Positions 39,201-48,596 of a stretch of 64,000 nucleotides of DNA are shown one piece after another. Below the pieces are notes generated by a model. That model was not told the origin of the DNA. It ran no database searches and saw only the letters and a list, made by a program, of their open reading frames with translations. Every line of letters begins with the position of its first letter. Within the stretch, counting starts at the first letter, position 1. Source of the DNA: Anastatus disparis (lineage: Eukaryota > Arthropoda > Insecta > Hymenoptera > Eupelmidae); NCBI GenBank assembly GCA_017163975.1, contig JAFFSR010000264.1:1178001-1242000 (forward strand), written 5' to 3'. The position numbers and the translations under genes were made by a program.

Positions 39201-41846
39201 TTTTTTGTAAAATTCGAGCATACGTCTGCCATCAAGATCAAGAGGTGGATTGGGATGAGCTCAAAGCACGACATGATCAATTGCTGAACGAAGTTCGGCA
39301 GAATAAGAAAAATTTACCAATGCCTGACCATTTGTGAGTATATAGATATTTTTTCGAGTTTTATCGTGTAAGTGAATATGAAAAATTATGGTTGGGAGAT
39401 TTTATAACTTTTTCTACCGATGGAGTCATTAACATTCATAGAAGTTTTTTTTATTGAAGAAATAACATAAAAATAATCCTTTTTAAAAATATAGGATCCA
39501 CCAATTGGTAGATGAATACTTAAGATACTTAGATGAAAAGTTTTTTTTTGTCGTATTTGATTAATACTATTAAAATAGGTGCGGAAATGATTTTATTAAC
39601 ATTTTTCCATATAATTAGTTTATATGTAAAAGCTTGATTGTATGTAAGAAAATCGAATACTTGAGAATTATCATATATTTTATCCATCTACCGACTGGTG
39701 ATTGTGCGGTTGACTTTACAATAATCTATTTCTTATTGTATGGAAGATTTTGTAATTAAAACGCAGGTATAACGTAAATCTTTTCGTCTATAAATGTACA
39801 GAATTATCGATAATTTCAATAAAAATTAATAATAAATTCATCTTTATTTATTTTTATTTTATTTAACATCGCTGAATTTATACTATCATTACGATGCTAA
39901 TTAGCGATGGAGATCGTTAGTGTGTTTATGAACAATGCACATATAGCGTACAGTGGTGCGTGTATAAATCGACCGAGAGCGGGATTCGAACTCGGAACCT
40001 CGAAATTACAAATCCATCACTCTACCGAATGAGCCACTGAGATCTACTGTATACGTAATTTATTGTTATTTTGAATAACACCAATCTATAAATGGATTTT
40101 CCCAAAATAATACATAATCCTAATTGTATACTAAGAAAGATTATCTATGTACAAACATAATAAATATCCGACCCAAAAGTTTTAAAAATATATAAAAAGT
40201 AGGAAAAATTTAAAAAGCAATAAACGATACGAACGATCACAAGTATCATCATGACCTATTAAAAGCTTATTTGCAGGTACTTTTATTTAAAAGCAGTTTT
40301 AAACAGGGGGAATTCCTACGAGAGGACAGTATTCTATAGTTGTGTTTGAAAGTGGTTTGGGCTGGGCTACGTTCTAGCAAAGTGTAAAGCAATGGATTAA
40401 TTTTATAACAAGGTATGATGAGTACTGGACTAAAGCTTCGGGATTATGTGTATACCTGTATATACGGTACAGAAAGGTTGTACTTTGGGGATTTTGAAAA
40501 AGTTTTGAATATTGAAGGGTATTTAATTATAAATGATTTTAGAATTGAATTTGTGAATTTTAAAATTAACGTATGAGTGGATTTATGAGATTTTACTATA
40601 AACTTTTTGTTATATAATTTTAATATTATTATTGATAATCATTCCGAAGTAGTAATTTATTTTTATATTGCGGAAACAAATCAATGTTATAAATTTAACA
40701 AAATTCAATAAAATCATTAATTAAATGATATTTTTATAATATTCTTAATGTATAGATATTTATACTTACTGCTTTTTGATATAAAAAAATATAAAAATAA
40801 ACAATTTGAGGTTCATTAGTTAAACAATTTTTATTTGATGACCTGAAATAGCTTCGTAAATAACAAAGTTTTTATCTGTAACTTTTTGCTTGAAGAGGCT
40901 AAAATTAATATTTAAAATCAACTTTTGAATTTATTTCTTTGACAAATTCATGATTATTAACATTAAAAAAAATACCCAGCAAGAAAAATTTGTAGTTTAT
41001 TTATTAAAATCCATCAAAGAATTTCTACAGTAAATGATTTTAAATTTTAAATGATTAGTTCTAGTGCAAGATGGTCAGTGGCTCAGTAGTTAGCGATGGA
41101 TTCGTAATCTCGAGGTTCCGAGTTCGAATCCCGTTCTTGGCAGCCGATTGATACAAGCACCACTGTACGTTACATGTGCTTTCTTCACAAACACACTGAT
41201 GACCTCTGTCGCTAATTAGCATACAAATGATAGCATAAATATAGCGACGTTAAATAAAATTTAAAAAAAAATTGTTCCTGCATTCAAAATAGTGCGTTAT
41301 CAAACCAAAATTTTAAAACTGAATATTTAAACGTTTATTTTTCTAAAAATGAATTGCGAAAATAAAGACCCGAATAAAAAATATTTAAAAATCATTCATT
41401 TTATTAAATTTAACATCTTACAACCTTCAGCAAATAATTTTTTATACGCGTATAATTAATTTTCATGAAAAAATCTAGATTTAATCTATAAATTTTTGAA
41501 ATTTTTTTACACAAAACCATTAAAAGAACAAAAAGAGTATAACCCAGTTGGTAGGAAAAAAATTTAATTTTATTAAACTAGTATTTAAAAAAAGGTGCGC
41601 GTAAAAATTTTTTTCTGGTACAACATAAAACGATATCGATCGAATCATAATATATAAAATTATATATATTCATAAAATAAATCTGAAAAAAAAATGAAAT
41701 AATTTTTCTGTTTCAGCATTGGCTACAAATTGATTCCCAAATCAATTGAATTCTACTACGCAAGGGATACTTTGATTGGTGATAGAATTTTATTTGAAAA
41801 GGAAAATCCATCGTCCCCTTGGACGCATAAAAGAATCGCTGCCTAA
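36256..41846 (+). CDS. Pyridoxine/pyridoxamine 5'-phosphate oxidase-like protein (divergent)
   Basis: Five coding exons, 36256-36401, 36795-36894, 37032-37106, 39131-39333 and 41717-41846, join in frame to 217 residues ending in TAA. The family order is clear: NALCLATVS, SARHVVLRR and SRKSKEL (flavin-binding strands), AAMCFLWAY, ARQVRIEG, and a C-terminal dimerisation region IEFYY....GDRILF ending in ERLAP-like KRIAA. PNPO is a homodimeric FMN enzyme that oxidises pyridoxine or pyridoxamine 5'-phosphate to pyridoxal 5'-phosphate. Aligned by eye to human PNPO, the phosphate-contact residues are changed (Lys100 to Arg61, Tyr157 to Leu125, Arg161 to Asp129, Ser165 to Cys133). In the RLHDR motif Arg225 becomes Leu194 and His227 becomes Gly196, while the last Arg is kept (Arg198). 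It is therefore probably a paralogue with weak, altered or no PNPO activity. Its introns carry SINEs and a CpG-rich repeat element. Confidence 0.85.
36497..36715 (+). mobile_element. tRNA-derived SINE, copy 5
   Basis: It has head, body and tail: GAGGTCCTCAGTGGCTCACT, GTTCGAATCCCGCTCTCGGC, ACAAGCACCATTGTACGTTA, TGTGCTTTG, and GCGATGTTAAATAAAATAAA followed by A-rich repeats. The anticodon-position triplet reads CAT here. It fills most of the intron between PNPO-like exons 1 and 2. Confidence 0.87.
38255..38383. repeat. CpG-rich 129-bp hairpin element
   Basis: The left arm, ATAGTATATTACGTAACAAG followed by TGCGCGA, is matched in reverse complement by the right arm ending GTTGCGTATACTAT. The arms meet at a GC-rich apex (GTCGCCCGAGCGAAGCGAGG). 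The base composition is strikingly unlike the A+T-rich surroundings. It lies in the intron 37107-39130 and abuts the larger element at 38384. Confidence 0.75.
38384..39090. mobile_element. TIR element, about 707 bp, next to the CpG-rich hairpin
   Basis: The left terminus TTTTTTAAGACACCGTGG, continuing GCGAAACACAG, recurs in reverse complement at the right end (CTGTGTTTCGCACACGGG then TGTCTTAAAAAA), so the TIR is about 29 bp. CpG-rich subterminal pieces (GTTCGCTTCGCTCAGG near 38458, TTCGCGCACCGCAGTGTG near 39003) enclose an A+T-rich core without coding potential. The right end is only about 40 bp upstream of PNPO-like exon 4. The superfamily was not determined. Confidence 0.65.
39841..40045 (-). 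mobile_element. tRNA-derived SINE, copy 6
   Basis: On the minus strand the head (TCAGTGGCTCATTCGG box A, GTTCGAATCCCGCTCTCGG), the body (CACCACTGTACGCTATATGT, TGCATTGTTC, ACACACTAACGATC) and the tail GATGTTAAATAAAATAAAAA match the family. It lies in the intron 39334-41716 of the PNPO-like gene. Confidence 0.87.
41070..41272 (+). mobile_element. tRNA-derived SINE, copy 7
   Basis: Head (GGTCAGTGGCTCAGTAG, GTTCGAATCCCGTTCTTGGC), body (ACAAGCACCACTGTACGTTA, CATGTGCTTTCTTC, ACACACTGATGACC) and tail GCGACGTTAAATAAAATTTA plus A-run. A few bases are missing just after box A relative to other copies. It is in the same intron as copy 6 but in the opposite orientation. Confidence 0.86.
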
Positions 41847-41909
41847 AAATTGTTGATTATATATTAAATGATATTGAATATATATTTTACTTTTTTTTTT
41901 TTAATATTG

Positions 41910-41915
41910 AATAAA
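41910..41915 (+). promoter_or_regulatory. Candidate poly(A) signal of the PNPO-like gene
   Basis: An AATAAA hexamer 64 nt after the stop codon, preceded by a T-rich run. Confidence 0.5.
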
Positions 41916-42296
41916 TTTATAAGAATTAATAAATATAAATATTATTTTAGAATTTGTTTTATTTTTAATTTATGAAATTGAATTTTTTATTTTATTATTT
42001 AAGCCTTACTAAAAATATAAAGATGAAGCAGAATATAAAAAAATTTATCATATGATAATAATTTTTTTATCGCATATAGGGCAAATGAGCCGGTACCTAG
42101 ACACCACCCAGTATCTGGACAAAATTAAAGATAAGTCTTGAACATTGCCGTTTCTTTATATATAACCAATAATCTTCTGCATGTAAAGTAATTACATTGT
42201 GGAATTATAGTACAATAAATTTTGCAGTTATTGCAATATTATTAATTTGACAAGACTTCAAAAAGTATTCATTTATCCTAATAGTTATTCTTTTTT

Positions 42297-42457
42297 TTTA
42301 TTTTATTTAACGTTGCTGTATTAATTAGCGACGGAGGTATATTAATGTGTTTGTGAACAAAGCACATATAGAGTACCATGGTGCTTGTATCAATTGGATG
42401 TCGAAAGGGGATTCGAACTCGGATCCTCGAGATTATGAATCTCACTGAAGACCTCAA
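42297..42457 (-). mobile_element. tRNA-derived SINE, copy 8 (head partly deleted)
   Basis: On the minus strand the tail GCAACGTTAAATAAAATAAA and body (TGTGCTTTGTTCAC, ACACATTAATATACC) are intact. In the head, box B (GAGTTCGAATCC) is present, but a segment between the leader GAGGTCTTCAGTGAG and ATTCATAATCTCGAGG, including box A, is missing. Confidence 0.78.
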
Positions 42458-42971
42458 GTTAATATTCTTATTGTTGTAAAAAATAATTAAAAGAAATTCA
42501 ACATGTTATTTTTCAAAAAGTTGCAATAAATTTTATAATAATATTAGAAGTTTAAATTTATGTATTGTTATTGTAATTTATTTATAATGCAAGATTTTCA
42601 TGAAAAATCATTCCAATTGAAATTCTAAAAATGATTGTATTAATTAAGATTTGTCAATGATATTGATAAAATTCGATTTGAACAAATTAATTATTCAATT
42701 CGATAATTATATCAAACTGTTGATTTATAAGATTTCATAAATATTTCTGTTTATGAAATTCTCTTATATTTTTGATTTAGAAAAAAGTGTAATAGATCCA
42801 AGATATAAAAATTTCTTAAGAAATTTTTTATGATATTAAAAAAGTATGCATTTCCACGTTGATGTCATGATTAAACATCAGAATTGTAAAAAAGGTTATA
42901 AATTAAAAATTTTTTAATGCTATAAACTTTAAAAACCTTTTTTCAAAATGTTTTTACGGTCATTTATTTTT

Positions 42972-43130
42972 GATTTTTGTTAACGTCGATGTATCTATGA
43001 GATCATTACGATTGAGATAATTATTAGCATTGGTGATTTTTAGTGCGTTAGTGAACAAGGTACATGTAACGTACACGGTGCTTGTATCAATCGGCCGAGA
43101 TTATAAATCCATCTTTCAGAATTACAAAGA
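42972..43130 (-). mobile_element. tRNA-derived SINE, copy 9 (degraded)
   Basis: On the minus strand the body is recognisable (ACAAGCACCGTGTACGTTAC, ATGTACCTTGTTCAC, GCACTAAAAATC, TACATCGACGTTAACAAAAA). The head is reduced to GATGGATTTATAATCTCGGCC and has lost box B and most of box A. It lies immediately left of the 43161 foldback element. Confidence 0.65.
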
Positions 43131-43160
43131 CCCTTTTTTTATTCTATTGAAAGTATTTTC

Positions 43161-43669
43161 TATAAACTAACAATAAGAGTATTTGATCTCCGGGAAACGG
43201 ATTTGCTTAAAACTGCAGCATATGATTCTTTGATGAAAAAAATGAACCCGTGTTTTTTCTTTTGTGCTAATAGGCCCTACAGACAACGATATAGACATTT
43301 TTTCGAAAATATAGTGAAAAGAAGTCTTTAAAAATATTAATAAACATGTAGTAATTTTCAATTAGGCACAGCTTTTGAACTACAGAAGCTTTTTTAATGC
43401 AGTAAAGCTTAAATCAAAGTTTTAAACTTGAACTTTTTTTACTTTTTATACATTTTTCTGTAAATGTTTAAGTTGTTTAGTTATTCAAGTTCTTATAAAC
43501 GCTTTTTTTCTCTATATTTTCGAAGAAATATCTATGTCGTTGTCTGTATTAGGGCCTATTAACACAGAAGAAAAAACACGGGTTCATTTTTTTTCATCAA
43601 AGAATCATATTCTACAGTTTCAGCCAAATCCGTTTCCCGGAGGTCAAATACTTTCCTTGTAAGTTTATA
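43161..43669. mobile_element. About 509-bp foldback (MITE-like) element
   Basis: The left end, TATAAACTAACAA then GTATTTGATCTCCGGG, is mirrored by the right end, CCCGGAGGTCAAATAC then TTGTAAGTTTATA. Long imperfect arms continue inward through AACCCGTGTTTTTTC and TAGGCCCTA on one side and their complements on the other. The arms are about 180 bp and the core is non-coding. No target duplication is clear. Confidence 0.7.
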
Positions 43670-45275
43670 GTTATCAATTTTTCAGTTTATTAATATATAC
43701 GTATGATAACTGTTATATACAATTTAATTTCACTATTACGTGAAGAAAAAGTCTAATATATACGTATATATATTTTTTACAGCGTGCTAAAAATAAAAAT
43801 GATAGAGTGAACTCCTTTTTTTTACTCGATAGCATTTATTAAAAATATCTTTTTCGCTTAGTGTGTGCGAGAGTGCGCGATTTGACGCATGTGTGTATGT
43901 GCATCTAAGCGTGTCCGTCACTGCTCAAAAACTACTCAAATTATCTGCTCCATATTTTGCACCCGTTGAATTTAATTATATAAAAAATGTTATTATTACT
44001 AAATTTTTATTTTTTAATATACTGTCAAGCATGTCGTGTTAACATTATTAGAACCAATTTAGAATCGATTTTCTAATTTTCCTTTTAGAAGTATAAGAGA
44101 AATTTTTTTATCACATTTTCAATAATTACTTATCTGTAATGTTATTAAATATCCAAATATGTATATTTTCATAATTTAAGATATAATCTTATGTTAAATT
44201 TTTTCGTTATAGAAACTGATTTTAATATATGGGATTTTCATTAATTTAGAATCATATAGTTTTTTATTAAAAACGTGTTTTACAAAATGTCTCGTTAAGA
44301 AACTGAACTAAGCGTCTTTTTGCAATACATATATTTGTCAATCACAGAAAATTTTATGTAAAAATGTTTCGCATAAACTTTTAAAACAGCAGTAAAAAAA
44401 ATCTCAGCTTACATATAATACTTGTTGCGATTAAATTTTTCTACTAAAGTACTGATTTTCAAAAATTAAGATGGCAAATAAGAATATTTATAAGTTAAAT
44501 TTAATATAATTCATAATTCTAAAAAATTTATAGAAAATAATTGAAATTAATCGTTTCAAGATCAATTATTAATTACATCCAAATTATCATCTGTTTCATC
44601 AAAAATTAATTTGACATTAAAATTTAGTTTTTTTTTGTCTAATAGATATAATCATAGCGTTCTTGTTTCATATACGAAAGTGTAACATTTAATATATCCT
44701 ATTTACAGCGATAATACGCGAGACATTTATTTTTCTTTGAGTTATAAAAAAAAAGTCTTTTTAATTCGTGATCTCGATTATCGAACTCGGTCACCGAAGC
44801 TGACATAACTTTTTATATTATACGCTTTTGTTATATCCTCAGCTTCGAGTAAACAAAACAGCTTATAGTACTTGAAATTTTAATCGCATATACTTACCGT
44901 ATTGTACAGCTTATACTGTGCGCTATAACGTTAGGATATAGAATGAATTTTGAAGGAAATAGTCGTTTTAACAATTTCATGGACTACAGTAAGCTTATAA
45001 GCTTATTTATCGGATAAAGTCACGTGAGTACCGTTTTTTACAAAAAAATAAAATTAAAAATTCTTTTATATTAAATAAACAAATTATAAAGTATAATGAA
45101 ATTTGAAAATCAAGTGGTTTTATAAGCCCGTCAATAAACTTTATAGAATGTGATTGTCTTTTTGAATTGTGAATCATTTTTAAGCCCGTGAATAAAAAGA
45201 AAAACTGATCATTTGCTTATTTTATGCAATGTCAAACGTGTTTATCATATTTCCTATAAAATTATGTAAAATGCC

Positions 45276-45439
45276 CTGGTAGAAAATTGACCATATTTTA
45301 GGCAAAATTTCTAGCCAACGAAGGTTAAAATGACAATCAAATAAATATTTTATTTAAAGAATTTCAAGAATTTTTAATGTCATTTTGACTTACGTTAACC
45401 AGAAATCCTGCCCAAAATATGGTCAATTTTCTAGAATGG
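45276..45439. mobile_element. 164-bp inverted-repeat element
   Basis: CCTGGTAGAAAATTGACCAT at the left end is matched in reverse complement by ATGGTCAATTTTCTAGAATGG at the right, and the pairing extends inward for about 60-70 bp with scattered mismatches. Non-coding. Confidence 0.65.
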
Positions 45440-46849
45440 TAAAGCCAAACCTTTTATTAGAATTGATGTTCAATAAACAAGAAAGTATCAACTAATAATA
45501 TTATTAAAAATGCTTCATTTAACCTCTTCAGGTATAATTTTGTGCAGTACATATATATAATACCAATGCCATATGTCAAGAGCAATCATTCAGATAATCA
45601 CTTCTCTGCTGCAGATTTAAAGTTCTCTGTCAATAATCCTAGGGAGTACGTAGGCGTGATATATAGCTCTTATAACAATCCCCGGAGATTAATGAAATTT
45701 CAAATTTTTAATAATGTTAAATAGCAAATAACAGAAGTCGTTGAATCGAATTAAAAAAAAATTTAATTAATTAATTTTATGAAAAAAGAAAAAAATGGTT
45801 TATATTATTACGAGCAAAGCTTTTAATAGAGATGCAATTCAGAAAAAAAGTTTTTAAATTTAAATAATTTTCAATTTGCAAATATGCATGTTAAATTTTT
45901 TAAATTTTAATTCCGTACAATTAAAATGTAAATGATTTTTTTTTAAATTATATATACTACAAAAATTGCTGTTATTATAACTTCATTCTTTTTCAAGAGG
46001 ATCGTTAAATTTAATTTAGTAACACATGTGTTCGTGAAATTTTCTAAATAAAGTTGATTTTATATTCAGCATATATGTGTATATGTATGTTTAACGTTGT
46101 AATCGGATAAACATATTGAAATGTATATTTTTTTGCATGATACTGTTAATTTTAATTAAAACCTAAAAAATGTAGAAATAAACAAACAAAATATTTTGAA
46201 TTTTGGAAAAAAAATGTATTCTATAATTTAAAGTATAATAAAACTTTTTCACAAATATAAAATATTAAATAAGAAATTCTCTCGTAGACCTTGCACATTT
46301 TGTTCTATTATTGTAGCATTGAAAGTTCATGATAAGATAATAAAATTTAAACTGATCAAAAAAACTGGACCAATACCTAAACAATAATTCATGTTTTTAA
46401 CTCCAAAATGAGACAATCTATACTCCAAATAAATTAATCTAACATTCAATAAAATTATAAAATAACTGAATCTTCCAATCAAGCAAATAAAACTTAAATA
46501 ACTAATTTAGTTTAAAAGTCATCCAAAAAAGAAAAAAAAAATGAAAACAGTGTGACTAATACCCAAACCTTTTGTACACTAATTATAAATAAAACAAACA
46601 TCAGATAGTCTAAACATTCGACCCAGACATTGTTTAAACATCCGTTGAATGCAAAAAGAAAAAGAGAAGAAAAAAAAAGTTTCTGATATCGCAATAATAT
46701 AACATTAATGTATCATCATATTTTCTCCCCCTTTCACATATATTCTATATAACACATTCATTCTCAATTCCTTCATTTATATTTATAATACACTATCAAA
46801 AAAGAAAAAAAATTGCGTGTATAATACTACATGACGCATATATGCATGT

Positions 46850-47420
46850 GCGTATACGTATGTGTGTGGGTCGGCAGTTTAAAGTCCACCTTTAACGAAA
46901 AATTATCATTCGTCTGCACGCCAGACAGAGTCTACTAACTCCCCAAATCCATGCCAGACGGTCGTGCTTAACCCACACAGACGACTTACACATATTCACA
47001 TGTACATTTTATAACCTATACACACATTTAAAAAAGAAACGTTTTCTCATACTCATCCACAGCGATATTCGTGTACGTATACGATAATACGCACACATAT
47101 ATATTGCGCCAGACAAGAGAACGAAAGGAGAAAGAGAGGGAATGAGAGAAAAAGAGAGAAAAAAAAATAAACATACTACGTAACCCTATAATGTTGAAGC
47201 TGCTGCTGTTATACCGTCGGGTCAGGCTAGACTTTGGTTATACGTGTATACATACTAAAGAAAATCCGCGACTGGACGCCGTCGTCGCCTGCTATAAAGA
47301 ATAAGAGAGCCGTGGTATATATATGTAAAGAGAAAGAAAGAGTAAGAGAGAGCAAGAAGAAGAAGAAGAAAGATAGAGAAAGAGTCTGTTAGCTTATACC
47401 GAAGGAGGCATTAATACAGT
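46850..47420 (+). promoter_or_regulatory. Probable promoter/leader region of the BMP receptor gene
   Basis: This is a GC-richer patch with CA-, GT- and GA-repeats. TATAAAG occurs at 47293-47299 downstream of a CpG-rich run (GGACGCCGTCGTCGCCTG). It lies about 1 kb upstream of the leader acceptor at 48249-48250, in line with a non-coding first exon and intron. The transcription start cannot be fixed from sequence. Confidence 0.3.
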
Positions 47421-48250
47421 GGCGATTAAAACTCGACCGAAAAACTTTGTATTTAGTCTGAAGTCAAAATAATTTACATACAATTGTTGTTTTTTTTATA
47501 TATACATATATCTTCCTAAGTACTGATGCACTCGAATTATGTTGTTGTGTTTAAGTGATGGTATTTGTGTGTACATAAAATTAAGGGGGAAAAGAACATT
47601 TTAGAGTTATAATACAAGAGAGAAAGCGTCTGCGACTTTTTTTTTTAATACGAGGCAAGAAAATTGGTTTGTTACAATATACATTTAAAAAAAATTTTTT
47701 TTTAACGTTTTTTTAAAAAAGTAAAAGTTAATACGCAACCTTTTTTTTGAGGTTTAAAGCTTTGGTTAGGGAGTTTTATCGATTTGAGAAGCGCAAAATA
47801 GAAACTTATATTAGTGACTTATTCCTTTTCTTTTGTGTGTTGCATGTAAGATTACATTGACTAGTGTCTGGTTTTTATTTTTTTTAAAGGCTAGACATAC
47901 TTAAGTGACATTTAAAGTTTTAAATGTGCGGGTGGAGTTTAAATTGTTCGATTGTTTATCGCGTTTAAAGTGCAATTAGGTCGGTTATAGTTTCATGAAT
48001 CATTAAGTTATTATTTGTTAGATTTAGAAGAAAACATTACAGATCTATTAAACTTTTATTTATTATTTAGTTTTTGAATAAATTTATATTGTTAATAAAT
48101 TGTTTATACGAATTATTGTTGTTAAAATAGTAATTGAAATAAGGTTAGGGTAGACTGTAGTCAATTTTTTTTCATTTGTTTTTTTTTCTCTGTATGTATG
48201 TCATTTGTTGTAACAATATACTGATTGTTATATTTTTTGTTTACTTATAG

Positions 48251-48596
48251 ATGTAGAGCAGTTTAGCATGATCGATCAGCTTCTACAATAATATGAAGTT
48301 ATACAACAGAAATTGAAACTTCAAATAATTGCCTATCTAAACTTGTGTTGAACAAATGTACTCATTAAAAGTAAGACTGGACAAATGTTTAACATCACAT
48401 ATTAAAAGGACTGACAGATAATTTTTTTTAATAATTCTTTTATGATCACCTTCAAACAAAATTGATAGTATATATGCATGTATATTTGTGTATATAAAAC
48501 AGTCTAAATGATCTGACTGTGAAAAAAAATGGCAATGTTTAAAAAGTAACATTAGTGAATCAGATTTAAAGTTCAAGTGGCCTATGTTAAGGCACA
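48251..48596 (+). other. 5' UTR exon segment of the BMP receptor gene with many upstream ATGs
   Basis: It begins after an acceptor (TTACTTATAG) and runs to the receptor ATG. At least eleven ATGs precede the start, most closed within a few codons. The last, at 48584, is out of frame with the receptor and overlaps its start, ending at 48659-48661. The exon limit is inferred from one acceptor and might be shorter in reality. Confidence 0.45.

Larger units (their letters stand above)
41916..48250. other. Intergenic region and 5' non-coding region of the BMP receptor gene
   Basis: No coding exon is recognised. It contains two SINE copies or fragments, a foldback element (43161-43669), a smaller one (45276-45439), and a GC-richer, CA- and GA-rich patch at about 46.85-47.42 kb that probably holds the promoter and leader exon of the downstream receptor. 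The remainder is plain A+T-rich DNA. Confidence 0.5.

Noticed and set aside
7600..43130. Functional tRNA genes at the tRNA-like heads
   Set aside because: The heads have box A and box B but no consistent acceptor-stem pairing, they continue into a shared non-tRNA body and A-rich tail, and they recur as diverged copies. They are SINEs.
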